Shown: one piece after another, positions 26,883 through 35,900 of the stretch
Layout of the letters: the number at the start of each line of letters is the position of its first letter
Numbering within the stretch: position 1 is the first letter of the stretch
Source of the DNA: Phycisphaerae bacterium
Lineage (GTDB): Bacteria > Planctomycetota > Phycisphaerae > JAJVII01
Assembly (NCBI GenBank): GCA_022072085.1
Contig: JAJVII010000012.1
Span: 1 to 64,000, forward strand
Direction: 5' to 3'
Length of the DNA stretch: 64,000 nt
Made by a program: the position numbers and the translations under genes
Notes under the pieces: model-generated
The model's database searches: none
What the model saw: the letters and a program-made list of their open reading frames with translations, nothing else
Told to the model about the DNA's origin: nothing

Positions 26883-27626
26883 CTAGTGCGTCTCGCCCTC
26901 GATCGTGCCGAAGCTGATGTCCAGTTCGTCGCGGCCCTTGATGTCGGTGATCTTCCCGTCCACCAGGTAGACGACGCGGTTGGAGGCGGCCAGCATCTTG
27001 TGGTCGTGCGTCGCGCTGATGATCGTCACGCCCAGGTCGTTCTTGAGCCCCTCGAGCATGCGGATGATCTCCTCGCCGGTCTTGAGGTCCAGGTTGCCGG
27101 TAGGCTCGTCGGCCAGGATGATGGCCGGATCGTTCGCGAGCGAACGGGCGATGGCGACGCGCTGCTGCTGGCCGCCGGACAGTTCGCCGGGCCGGTGGTC
27201 GTAGCGTTTGTCCAGCCCGACGCGGTCGAGCAGCTCGCAGGCCTTGGCGTAGGCGGGCCCGTCGTCCATGCCCGAGAAGACCATCGGCAGCATGACGTTC
27301 TCAGCCGCCGACATCACGCCGATCAGGTTGAACGTCTGGAAGATGTAGCCGATGCGGTGGCAGCGGAGGTAGGCGATCTGCTCCTGGTCCAGGTCGCTCA
27401 TGCGGGCGCCGTCGATGTAGACCTCGCCCTCGGTCGGCCGATCGAGCCCCCCGACGATGTTGAACAGCGTGCTCTTGCCGCTGCCGGACGGGCCCATGAT
27501 GCTGAGGTACTCGCCGCGGTAAATGTCCAGGTCCACGCCGGCCAGCGCCCAGACCTTCTCCTCGCCCATGCGGTAGAGCCGCTTGACCTGACGGGCGGAC
27601 ACGATGACGTCCCGTGATTCGCTCAA
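26883..27626 (-). CDS. ABC transporter ATPase, LolD/MacB type (1)
   Basis: 247 residues from TTG 27626, which has GGGAG nine bases upstream. The frame also opens at 27671, but that extension would be the translation of heptad hairpin D. Walker [10 protein letters not shown], signature [15 protein letters not shown], Walker [13 protein letters not shown] and switch His in SATHDHKM are all intact. This is the family that powers FtsX-like permeases such as LolCDE or MacB, which extract or export lipoproteins, peptides or drugs without a classical channel. Last gene of the eight-gene minus-strand operon; its permease partner is either the small FtsX gene or the large M28-like/FtsX fusion. Confidence 0.9.
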   Translation of the reverse strand: MSESRDVIVSARQVKRLYRMGEEKVWALAGVDLDIYRGEYLSIMGPSGSGKSTLFNIVGGLDRPTEGEVYIDGARMSDLDQEQIAYLRCHRIGYIFQTFNLIGVMSAAENVMLPMVFSGMDDGPAYAKACELLDRVGLDKRYDHRPGELSGGQQQRVAIARSLANDPAIILADEPTGNLDLKTGEEIIRMLEGLKNDLGVTIISATHDHKMLAASNRVVYLVDGKITDIKGRDELDISFGTIEGETH

Positions 27627-27640
27627 ACCCGTCTGCTCCC

Positions 27641-27738
27641 AATGCGGAATGCGGAGTGCGGAATGCGGCATTCAGGGCGTGCGGGCCGCAGCCGGTCTTC
27701 GCCTCTGATTCCGCACTTCGAATTCCGCATTCCGAATT
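27641..27738. repeat. Heptad hairpin D (AATGCGG-type words)
   Basis: Left arm 27641-27675 has five 7-base words, three of them AATGCGG, one AGTGCGG, the last CATTCAG. Right arm 27704-27738, read on the minus strand, has five words (AATTCGG, AATGCGG, AGTGCGG and similar). The loop is about 28 bases. It fits exactly between the stop codon of ATPase 2 (four bases away) and the ribosome-binding site of ATPase 1. Confidence 0.9.
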
Positions 27739-27742
27739 TCCT

Positions 27743-28537
27743 TCAGTGGTCCGCGCCGATCTTGCCTTCCTCGATCTGAATCTCTTCGCGGTTCTGGATC
27801 CTCGCCACCAGGCCGTCGCGGATCCACGCGATGCGATCGCTGACGGCCAGCATCTTGTGGTCGTGCGTCGCGCTGATGATCGTCACGCCCTCCTCGCGGT
27901 TGAGGCGGCGGATCAACTCGATGATGTCGCGGCCGGTCTTGGCGTCCAGGTTGCCGGTGGGCTCGTCAGCCAGGATGATCGTCGGGTCGTTGGCCAGCGC
28001 CCGGGCGCAGGCGATGCGCTGCTGCTGGCCGCCGGACATCTGCGTCGGCTTGTGCAGAATACGGTGGCCGAGACCGACCTTCTTGAGCAGTTCGGCCGCC
28101 TTGTCCTGGGCGTCGGCCTGCGGCATGCCGGCGAAGAGCATCGGCAGCATCACGTTGTCCAGGGCGCTGGCGACCGGGATCAGGTTGAACGTCTGGAAGA
28201 TGTAGCCGATCTTGTGGCAGCGCAGCCAGGCCAGCTCGAAGTTGTCCAGCGCCGCGATGTTCACCTCGTCGATGAAGACCTGCCCGGCGTTGGGTTTGTC
28301 CAGCCCGCCGATCATGTTGAACAGCGTGCTCTTGCCGCTGCCCGAAGGGCCCATGATCGAGACATACTCGCCGCGGCGGACTGAGAAGTCCACGCCGGCC
28401 AGGGCGTGCACCGCGTGCTCGCCGCGCCAGTAGGTCTTGCGGACGCCGACGGCCCGCACGATGTGGGCGGCCGCCAGGACGCTGGCGTCGCGGGCGCTGT
28501 CGCCGGCGGCCGGGATGTCAGCCGACTGTTCGACCAT
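27743..28537 (-). CDS. ABC transporter ATPase, LolD/MacB type (2)
   Basis: 264 residues from ATG 28537, which follows GAGG at five bases; the longer open frame upstream runs through another gene and is rejected. Walker [10 protein letters not shown], signature MSGGQQQRIACARAL, Walker [13 protein letters not shown] and switch SATHDHKM are intact. It is clearly a paralog of ATPase 1, which follows it, but has a longer N-terminus (about 30 residues before RAVGVRKTYW). Two ATPases in one operon with two FtsX-like proteins suggest either two exporters or one heteromeric one. Cytosolic side of the inner membrane. Confidence 0.92.
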   Translation of the reverse strand: MVEQSADIPAAGDSARDASVLAAAHIVRAVGVRKTYWRGEHAVHALAGVDFSVRRGEYVSIMGPSGSGKSTLFNMIGGLDKPNAGQVFIDEVNIAALDNFELAWLRCHKIGYIFQTFNLIPVASALDNVMLPMLFAGMPQADAQDKAAELLKKVGLGHRILHKPTQMSGGQQQRIACARALANDPTIILADEPTGNLDAKTGRDIIELIRRLNREEGVTIISATHDHKMLAVSDRIAWIRDGLVARIQNREEIQIEEGKIGADH

Positions 28538-28553
28538 CGAAACCTCGAAAATC

Positions 28554-28628
28554 GCGGTCCGCGGCTGGTCGTCAGCGGCCTGTTGCAGACCCTCAACCCC
28601 GAGCCACAAGCCGCTGACCACTAACCAC
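28554..28628. repeat. Heptad hairpin F (GYGGNYN-type words)
   Basis: Left arm 28554-28581 has four 7-base words (GCGGTCC, GCGGCTG, GTCGTCA, GCGGCCT). Right arm 28601-28628, read on the minus strand, has GTGGTTA, GTGGTCA, GCGGCTT, GTGGCTC. This is the most degenerate of the seven, but the 7-base phase is kept in both arms. It lies between the stop of the FtsX permease (seven bases off) and the start of ATPase 2. Confidence 0.75.
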
Positions 28629-28635
28629 TTCTTCC

Positions 28636-29286
28636 TCACACTTCCGACCGCATCGCATCGACCGGCTGCATGCGGGCCGCCCGCCAGGCCGGGTAGAGCG
28701 CCCCGGCGATGGTCAGCAGAACGCCGATCAGCAGGCAGATGCCGACGAATCGCAGAATCTCCAGCCCGGGGATGTACCGCGCCGACGCGAACGTGTAGCG
28801 GGCCAGCCCCTCGATCACCGCCAGCAGTACGCCCACCACGATGCCGATGACCGTGCCGGCGATGCCCTGGAACGTGCTCTCCAGCAGGAACAGCTTGATG
28901 ATGAATGAGTCCAGCGCCCCCAGACACTTCATCGTGCCGATCTCGGCGAACCGCTCGGTCACGCTCATCAGCATCGCGTTGAGGATGCCGACGAAGGCGA
29001 TCAGCAGCGCCAGGCCGACCATCCACCAGGTCGTCGCCGAGCTGTTCTCGGCGGCGGCCCCCAGGGCCCCGCTCTTTCGCAGCTGCTCCAGCAGCCGCTG
29101 GGGCGCGCCCGATTGCACGCCGCGGGCGATCGCGTCCGAGCAGAGCACGTACGTCAGGAACGCCAGCGCCAGGATGATCCCGCTGGTCACCAGCATCGAC
29201 CGCCACCAGCGCACGCGGATGTTCCGCCAGGCGATCTTGATCGCCTTGCGCATCGGCAGCTTCACCTGGCGCTGCATTTCGCTCAT
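28636..29286 (-). CDS. FtsX/MacB-like ABC permease, short form
   Basis: 216 residues from ATG 29286. One membrane segment near the N-terminus (MLVTSGIILALAFLTYVLC), a short external part of about 45 residues, then three segments (WWMVGLALLIAFVGILNAML, GIAGTVIGIVVGVLLAVIEG, FVGICLLIGVLLTIAGALYP). The cytosolic loop RFAEIGTMKCLGALDSFI is the ATPase-contact motif of the FtsX family, and the C-terminal AARMQPVDAMRSE is typical. The periplasmic domain is much smaller than the 200 or more residues of MacB or LolC, so substrate binding may lie in another subunit, for instance the M28-like/FtsX fusion upstream in the operon. Confidence 0.85.
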   Translation of the reverse strand: MSEMQRQVKLPMRKAIKIAWRNIRVRWWRSMLVTSGIILALAFLTYVLCSDAIARGVQSGAPQRLLEQLRKSGALGAAAENSSATTWWMVGLALLIAFVGILNAMLMSVTERFAEIGTMKCLGALDSFIIKLFLLESTFQGIAGTVIGIVVGVLLAVIEGLARYTFASARYIPGLEILRFVGICLLIGVLLTIAGALYPAWRAARMQPVDAMRSEV

Positions 29287-29319
29287 GCTTGCTTCCCGTC
29301 GTCTAAGACCCACGAACAC

Positions 29320-29394
29320 GGGGCCGGGGGTCGGGGATCAGGGGTCGGGGGGCGGATTCTCCCTACCGAGCCCCGATCCCCGATCCCTGACCCC
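29320..29394. repeat. Heptad hairpin E (GGGGTCR-type words)
   Basis: Left arm 29320-29354 has five 7-base words (GGGGCCG, GGGGTCG, GGGATCA and similar). Right arm 29367-29394, read on the minus strand, has GGGGTCA, GGGATCG twice and GGGCTCG. The loop is about 12 bases. The right arm is translated as the last ten or so codons of the PqqD-like gene, and the TAG stop (29363-29365) is at the loop edge. Confidence 0.9.
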
Positions 29395-29761
29395 CTCGTT
29401 CCAACTCCATCACGATCAGGCCCCGCCCCATCATCGTCCGCAGGAACGTCGCCACCGCGTGCTCAGCCGACGCGAGGTCCAGGCTGTGCCCGCCGGCGAA
29501 CTGACTCACCAGCCGCTTCACGCTCGTGCGGCCATCGCAGGCGTCGTAGACCTCCACGCCCATCCGGTCCAGCCCGAACGTCCGCTCGATCATGCCGCCC
29601 CCGCCGATCAGCCGCATCCATCGCGGCTTGGGAGCCATCAGCGTGATCAGCGCCCCGCCGTTCTCACGCTCGGTGCGCCGGACGATGGGCGACTTTCGCG
29701 GGCGGGCCGACATGGCCGCTTCGCGCGACAGCCGCGGCTTCCTGCCCCGTCGCAACGCCAC
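29363..29761 (-). CDS. PqqD-like (RiPP recognition element type) protein
   Basis: 132 residues if it starts at GTG 29761, ten bases after GGAGG; GTG 29767 would overlap the previous stop as GTGA. The C-terminal two thirds fit the PqqD fold: LDRMGVEVYDACDGRTSVKR, then LASAEHAVATFLRTMMGRGLI, the pattern L-D-x-x-G-x-x-V/I-x-x-x-x-D-G-x-x-x-V and a winged-helix end. In known systems PqqD domains bind a peptide precursor and present it to a radical SAM enzyme, but none is encoded here. The tail after VMELERG is encoded by heptad hairpin E, so it is Gly/Arg-rich and probably not part of the fold. Coupled to the gene before it. Confidence 0.7.
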   Translation of the reverse strand: MALRRGRKPRLSREAAMSARPRKSPIVRRTERENGGALITLMAPKPRWMRLIGGGGMIERTFGLDRMGVEVYDACDGRTSVKRLVSQFAGGHSLDLASAEHAVATFLRTMMGRGLIVMELERGGQGSGIGAR

Positions 29762-29763
29762 GC

Positions 29764-30771
29764 TCACCTCGCCTCCGGTTCGCCCGGGCCGCGGTCCCAA
29801 TTCATCGCGGCGATCGCCTCGCGGACCGCGTCCTCGTCCCAGCCGCCGGGGCTGTCCAGCTCAGCCAGCAGCAGCCGGTCCAACTCGGCGTCGTGAGCGA
29901 CCGCCGCCACGTTCCGCCGCCGCGCGATCCAGTGCATCGGATACCCGAACTGCTTGTACGAGTACCTTATCACGCCCGGCAGCGATCGGCCGAGCGACTC
30001 GAACTCGCACGGCTCGCCGTCCGGCGGGCCGGCCCGGCGACGCCGCTCGCGGAACGGCATATAGCCGACCCATCGGCCCAGCTCGCGCCGGGACAGCGAC
30101 AGCTCAGCCGGGAAGAGCTGCTGGAGCGCCATCACGCGGCCGCCCGACGCCAGCCGCAGCGAGATGCGCCCCGGGAACAGCTCGCGGCCGACCAGTTCCA
30201 GGCCCGGCGGCGAACGGAAGCTCGCCCCGTAGACCGCCCAGACGCCCGGTTCGTCCGCGGCCGCCGAACCCAGTGAGGGCAGCAGCAGGTCTTCGGCCGT
30301 CCGGGCGACCGACCGGTCGTCCGTGACGTTGAAGACCAGCTCCAGGACCAGCCGGGCCCGCGGCGACCAGCCGTACCACAGCGCCGCCTTGTTGCCGTCA
30401 GCCGACGCGACCCGCGGCGCCCAGGCCGCCAACGGAAAGTCGTCCGTCCGCGGCGTCTGCTCCTGAGGGACAGCCGCCGACGCGTCGGAGGCCAGCCGCG
30501 TGCGGATCCAGGCGTGCGGGTCGAAGTTCTCGGCCTGCATCCGCCGCCACTTCACCTGGAGCACCATCGCTTCGTCGGCGCCCAGGTATATCCGTCCGCC
30601 CCGGCTGTCGCCCTCGATCTTCACCGGGCGCCATCGCGGCGGGATCCGCATCCGCCAACTGCCCCAGGCCAGCCAGGGAGATCTTGGATTCGAGATTTCA
30701 GATTGCGGATTTTCGGAACGCCGGCCGTCGGTTGGGGCGTCATCGCATCCCATGTCCTGGCCGGAGAGCAT
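29764..30771 (-). CDS. Hypothetical protein; N-terminus encoded by heptad hairpin C
   Basis: 335 residues from ATG 30771, which has GAGGA six to eight bases before it; a TTG at 30783 and an internal ATG at 30651 are alternatives. The first 33 or so codons lie in the loop and one arm of heptad hairpin C and read SENPQSEISNPRS, which is not conserved-looking. The likely native fold begins at WGSWRMRIPPRWRPVKIEGD. The rest is mixed alpha/beta with a WYGWSPRARLVLELVFNV strand pair and a Trp/Arg-rich end. No signal peptide, membrane segment or known motif. Its coupling to the PqqD-like gene (GTGA overlap or close to it) suggests the two proteins act together. Function unknown. Confidence 0.65.
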   Translation of the reverse strand: MLSGQDMGCDDAPTDGRRSENPQSEISNPRSPWLAWGSWRMRIPPRWRPVKIEGDSRGGRIYLGADEAMVLQVKWRRMQAENFDPHAWIRTRLASDASAAVPQEQTPRTDDFPLAAWAPRVASADGNKAALWYGWSPRARLVLELVFNVTDDRSVARTAEDLLLPSLGSAAADEPGVWAVYGASFRSPPGLELVGRELFPGRISLRLASGGRVMALQQLFPAELSLSRRELGRWVGYMPFRERRRRAGPPDGEPCEFESLGRSLPGVIRYSYKQFGYPMHWIARRRNVAAVAHDAELDRLLLAELDSPGGWDEDAVREAIAAMNWDRGPGEPEAR

Positions 30772-30813
30772 TTCTTTCCTCAATCCAAAATCTGCAATCT
30801 CAAATCCGAAATC
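30680..30813. repeat. Heptad hairpin C (GATTNNN-type words)
   Basis: Left arm 30680-30714 has five 7-base words (GATCTTG, GATTCGA, GATTTCA and similar). Right arm 30779-30813, read on the minus strand, has five (GATTTCG, GATTTGA, GATTGCA and similar, ending GATTGAG). The loop, 30715-30778, is the longest of the seven and holds the start codon of the following gene; the last right-arm word supplies its GAGGA ribosome-binding site. Confidence 0.9.
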
Positions 30814-30818
30814 AGGAC

Positions 30819-30855
30819 CTCTGAAAGACCCCTGGGAGAGGGGGTTCTTTCAGAG
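30819..30855 (-). terminator. Hairpin after the OPT-like gene
   Basis: A 14-bp stem with one bulged base (30819-30832 with 30841-30855) around an 8-base loop lies nine bases after the OPT-like stop on the minus strand. There is no T run behind it, so it may be a processing or stability hairpin, or a weak terminator, rather than a full stop. It directly abuts heptad hairpin C. Confidence 0.5.
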
Positions 30856-30863
30856 TTCCGCAT

Positions 30864-32876
30864 CTAAACCGGCAGCTTGATCACGCTCTTGCTCATGAAC
30901 ACGATGCCCAGGCTCAGCATCGTGATCAGTCCCACGCCGGCGGTGAAGCCGGCGGCGAACACAATTCTATAGCGGGCCCAATTCTCGCCGAAGCGTCTCC
31001 TGAATACAAAACGCCCAAGCACGGCCCCGATAAACATGGGGATGATTGCGTGTGGCGCCGACTTGTCCAGGCCTCGAACGATGCCGTAGACGAGGAAGAT
31101 CGGCAGGCCGAATCGACTGAGGATGGCGTAGAGCCCCAGCGCGACGACGAGCCCCGCGCCCAGGTAGGCCGGGGTGAAGGCCTCCTTGAACGGCGAGGCG
31201 GCCTCGCCGGGCAATGTCGCGGAATACAGCAGCCCCTGCTGGTAGGCGCGCAGCTCCCAGAATTCGTTGGCGTAGGGGAACATCTCGCTGGGCACCGGGG
31301 CGATGGACCAGATGAACTGGCTGAACACGACCGTGCCCAGCAGCATGACCGGCAGGATGAGCAGTTCGGCCTTGACCAGCGAGTTGATCTTCGTGCCGGT
31401 CAGTTCGGTGGTACGGAAGAACTGGGCCTGGCGGGCGTAATCGTGGAACGGGATCGGGGCGAACCAGACCGAGGCCCCCTTGTAGCCGGAGAGGATGAAG
31501 GTCGCCTCGCGGACGAAGGGAACCTGGACCTGCTGGCCGACGATGCCTTCCATCCGCGTCGAGACGTAGCTGATGACCGGCGTGTAGACGAAGCCGTAGA
31601 ACGCCAGCAGCCAGAGCGGGAAGTAGGTGCGGACGCCGTCGACCTCCGCCGGCAGCGGGCGGACGTGGTTGATCAGCAGGTAGCCCAGCAGGATGTACGT
31701 GCTGGTGGACAGCAGGTAGATGCCCAGGGCGACCCAGAGCGGGAAGTCGCCGCGGCCCTTTGGAGGGTGAAACAGCTTGCCCCAGTCGATGCGCTGGCGG
31801 ATGGCGCCGCTCTCGTCGGCCTGCTTCTGGGCCTTGCGGAAATTCTGGAACAGGTGCAGGAAGCCGATCAGCGCGATCGCCAGCGCCAGGCCCAGGCCGA
31901 AGCTGAAGTAGAAGTCCATCATGTTGGCCTGGATGGTCTGGATGCCGCCGATGCCGGGCTCCCAGTTCTTGAGGATCCCGAAGTGGTAGAGGATCGGGTT
32001 GGCGGTCATGTTGATCAGCAGGCCGATGAACGCCCCGACCATCGCCCAGTACGGCAGGACCATGCCGGTGACCACGAAAGTCAGGTCGAAGCTGATGAGC
32101 ATGGGCACCGCAGGCAGGATGCCGTCGGTGAAGTCGGTCAGGTCGACGAAGGGCAGCGGCAGGATCTTCACCGACTCGCTGAAGACGGCGCCGGTGATGT
32201 TGGGGATGGCCAGGTAGATCGCGCCGAAGGCCATGCCGGCCATTCCGCCGATGCTGAACGTCCGCCACCGCCAACTGTCCTGCTGGTTGGAGGCGTCGGC
32301 CAGCGCGGTCATGCCCATCGCCGAGACCGGGGCCATCGGGAAAGGCAGTTCCTCGACGTCGCTGGTCAGGCGGAACATGACGTAGCCCAGCCCGAAGTGG
32401 TCCAGCCGCGTGATCGCCTGGAGCAGGACGATCAGGCCGATGGGGACCAGCCAGGCGCTCATGAGGAAGCTGCGCTGGGCCAGGACGTGCGGGTCGCTGG
32501 GGGCATACCACGAGGGGATGAATTCGGTGACGCCCAGCTTCTGCATCATCTCGGACTGGACGATGAACTGCCGCCAGAGCAGTCCGCCGTCGGACTGGAT
32601 GACCGCCCCGCACATGTAGAACAGGACGAAGATCTCCGGGCGCTTCAGCTTGGTGAAGGCCCGCCGGGCGACCTCGACATAGAGGATGACCGTGACCCAC
32701 TGGGCGGCGGGTCCCATCTCGATGCCGGCGACGAGCTGCATGTAGAGCTGGGCGGGCGTCATCAGCAGGCCCACGAAGAAGGCCATGACGATGCTCCGCC
32801 AGCCGGTGCCGTCCTCGAACGAATCGGGACGCTGCATCAGCTCGCGAAATTCCTGGAATTCCTTGTCCTCACGCAT
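30864..32876 (-). CDS. OPT/DUF6785-like multi-pass transporter
   Basis: 670 residues from ATG 32876 (GAGAG seven bases before). About 14-16 hydrophobic segments are seen, for example SIVMAFFVGLLMTPAQLYMQ, AWLVPIGLIVLLQAI and LFAFYGFVYTPVISYV-type stretches. The segment GYVMFRLTSDVEELPFPMAP is of the kind found in OPT (oligopeptide transporter) superfamily proteins. A charged cytosolic loop lies near residues 340-370. OPT proteins import peptides or metal chelates, but substrate prediction is not possible here. It lies in the middle of the eight-gene operon with a second, distantly similar transporter at 38194-40203. Confidence 0.75.
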   Translation of the reverse strand: MREDKEFQEFRELMQRPDSFEDGTGWRSIVMAFFVGLLMTPAQLYMQLVAGIEMGPAAQWVTVILYVEVARRAFTKLKRPEIFVLFYMCGAVIQSDGGLLWRQFIVQSEMMQKLGVTEFIPSWYAPSDPHVLAQRSFLMSAWLVPIGLIVLLQAITRLDHFGLGYVMFRLTSDVEELPFPMAPVSAMGMTALADASNQQDSWRWRTFSIGGMAGMAFGAIYLAIPNITGAVFSESVKILPLPFVDLTDFTDGILPAVPMLISFDLTFVVTGMVLPYWAMVGAFIGLLINMTANPILYHFGILKNWEPGIGGIQTIQANMMDFYFSFGLGLALAIALIGFLHLFQNFRKAQKQADESGAIRQRIDWGKLFHPPKGRGDFPLWVALGIYLLSTSTYILLGYLLINHVRPLPAEVDGVRTYFPLWLLAFYGFVYTPVISYVSTRMEGIVGQQVQVPFVREATFILSGYKGASVWFAPIPFHDYARQAQFFRTTELTGTKINSLVKAELLILPVMLLGTVVFSQFIWSIAPVPSEMFPYANEFWELRAYQQGLLYSATLPGEAASPFKEAFTPAYLGAGLVVALGLYAILSRFGLPIFLVYGIVRGLDKSAPHAIIPMFIGAVLGRFVFRRRFGENWARYRIVFAAGFTAGVGLITMLSLGIVFMSKSVIKLPV

Positions 32877-32945
32877 TCGCAACTCTCGGCGCGGGTCGGA
32901 CGTCGCCGCTCCCGCGATTCAACGGATCAAGTCAGGACCGAACGT

Positions 32946-35900
32946 TCACATCCCGGGCGTCGTCGGCGGGACCGGCAGCGGGCCGGACGCGCCGACCTGG
33001 TTCAGCCACTCGGTCCCCTGGGCGATGTATTCCAGAATCCGCGCGGTCTTGAGCTTGCGCCAGCCCAGCAACTGGCGGCGCAGGTCGCCCAGGAACACGC
33101 GGTTGAGCTTCCACCAGCTCGATACCTGGCCGGCCCCGCGGCGCAGCTCCACGTCGATCTCCAGCACGTTCTCCTCGGCCGTTCGGCGGATCGTCAGCCG
33201 AACGTCCTGCCGGACGCCCAGGTCATAGGGCGCCAGCCAGACCGTCGCCTCGATGCCCAGCAGGCCGGTCGCGTCGGAGGGGAACAGCCGCAAGTTGTCG
33301 GTCGAGAAGTGCCCGATGCTGCCCTCACGGTGAGCCTCCATGTAGTCGTGCAGGAACATGACCACGCCGTTGGCCGTCTGGCCGGTCACGGTGAACGGCA
33401 GCGAGTCGCGGATGACGTCGTCGACCGGGTCGGGGACGCGCCACTTCATCTGCTCGCTGGGGGCGGCCACCTTGCCGGCCAGGATCGCCGGCACGATCGC
33501 CGAGAGCACCACGACCACCATCACCAGCAGCATGGTCCAGATGGCCTGCGTGCCGGAATAGTTCAGCGTGATCCCGCCCAGCCAGCCGAAGTGGCTCAGC
33601 GCGGTCGCGGCCCCCTGCCCCACGACGTAGCCGAAGATGGCCCCCATCAGTCCGTAGGTCATCGCCTCGGCCACGAACAGCACGCCGACGTGCAGCGGCG
33701 CCAGGCCCAGGCTGGTGTAGATGTGGATCTCGCGTTTGCGCTCGGCGATCGAGTTGAGCATCGTGTTGAAGATGATCAGCCCGGCGATCACCAGCATGAT
33801 GAACATGCTCTTGGGAGCCTGGGGCGTCAGGCCGGTCGCCGCGACGACCTTCACGCCCTCGCTGCCGGCGTAGTAGATCGGGAACGCCAGCCGCGACGCC
33901 AGGTCGGTCGCCATCGTCTTGGCCTGTTCCGGGCCGGGCGCCGTCACCGCGATCGCCCGCAGGCTGGCGCCCGGCAGTTCGCGGACCACGTCGGCCGGCA
34001 GGATGATGACCTGGTCGCTGCCCAGGCGCTTGAGGTTCACGCTGGGCTCGAGGCCCTGCCCGGTCGCCAGTTCCTCGGAAAGCTGCTCGATGTCCTGGCT
34101 GGCCAGCAGTTGCTGCTGCTCCTGCGGCAGGGCCGAGTAGTTGGTCGGCAGGATGCTCTCGCCGGTCATGTCGCGAACCTGCTCGTCGAACTGGCGGACG
34201 TCGTAGACGCCCTGGAGCACGCGCTGGGCGCCGGCGACGAAGACGGTTTGCCCGACCTCGACCTGGAGTTGCTCAGCCACCGGGGCCGCCAGCAGGCAGC
34301 CGCCCTCAGCCGAGAACCGGTCCCAGGCGGCGGCGCCGACGACGCTGCGGATCGCGGTGGTCTCCCGCTCGCGCCCGTCCAGTCCGACAGCCCCCAGGAG
34401 CGACACCGGCGGGATGTCCAGCCGCGGGTTGCGGACGTGCAGCTTCCACTGCGGCTGCTGGGCGTTGACCAGCCAGTAGCGGGGCACGGTGCACGACTCG
34501 CCCATGACGACGCGCAGGTAGGCCAGCGACTCGGAGGGCATCTGGCGGTCCTGCGGCTGGCGGATGAACAGGCCGGTGAAGGGCGCCGCGGAATCGAGGC
34601 TCAGTTCCTTCTGGTCGCTGTAGCTGGAGACCGAGGTGAAGCAGAGCAGCGCGAAGGTGATCAGCACGACCGTGCTGCCGGTCAGCAGGGTCCGCACCTT
34701 GCGTTTGCGCATGTTGGCGATGCCCAGGCGCAGGGCGCTGACGGCCAGCCCGCCGCGCGACGTGCGGGCGCCGGCCGCCTCGGCCCGTCCGCTGCGTATC
34801 TCCTCCATCTGGACGCGGAACTTCTGGTAGACGATCGACATGACCATCAGGCTCATGAAGATGATGCCGAAGGCCATGATGATCATCAGCGGCTGGCTGC
34901 TGATGCGGAACGCCGGGTGGAAGCTCCACAGGATCGCGGTCATGATCGCGAAGATGACCGCGATGCCGCCGAGCTGGCGGTAGATGTACGGGCTGGCGAT
35001 CAGCAGCCGCTCCATCGCGAACGAGAACGGCACCAGCGCCAGCAGCAGGAAGATGGCCGCCCGCACGACGTCGTTGGCCGTCTTCTGGATCGCCTGGTAG
35101 GCCCGCACCTCGTCGGACATGGCCCCGGTGACGGACTTGTAGAGCGCCCCGCCGTCGTCGCGCTTCATCGCGGCATCGATCTTGTGGAACTGCTCCGCGG
35201 TCCGGCCGCGCAGGTCGTCGACCACCTTCATGACGATGCCCGCGCGGCGGTACTTCTCAACGCGGATCGCGTCGAGGTTGTAGAAGTCCAGCACGCCCTG
35301 GTAGAGCGGCGAGCGCGTCAGTCGCTGGTCCAGGGCAAACCCCTCCATTGCCTCGCGCGTGCTCTTGCCTCTGGCCTTCTCGGGCGTGTCGACGTTGAGC
35401 AGGGCCATGCGGTTCTGCGTCGCCCCGGCCCGCAGGATGAGCTGCCAGCGGATGTCCGGGTCCAGCAGCGCGGAGAATTGTCCGCCGGTCAGCCCGTAGT
35501 TCATCCGCTGCGGCTTGCCGCCGCGCTCGGCGTCCTGGAGCGTCGCCTGCGGAAGCTGGATGAGGAACCGCGGATCGAACAGCCCCACCAGCGACACCTC
35601 GCGGCAGGTGAAGACCACCGCCCGGCGCGGCGTCGTCTTTCCCGTGGTCACGTTCAGGTCCAGCCGCACGCCCTTGCCCACGCGGTTCATGTCCACGCCG
35701 CGGCGGATCGACCCGTCGTTCTCGTCCAGTTGCCAGGCCTGGAGCAGGTGGGCCGCCCGCTGGCTGTAGACGTGCCCGGGAAGGTAGTCGAAGTAGAACT
35801 GCCCGTCGGTCCCGGTCCGCACGAACTCCAGCGTCCGCACGCCCTCGACCCGCGGACGCGAAGCGAACGAGACGCTTCCGCCGCGCGTGCTGCCCAGAAC

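Noticed and set aside
27743-29206. A long single frame joining ATPase 2 to upstream coding sequence
   Set aside because: The upstream part is another frame of the FtsX permease; ATG 28537 with GAGG fits the family start.
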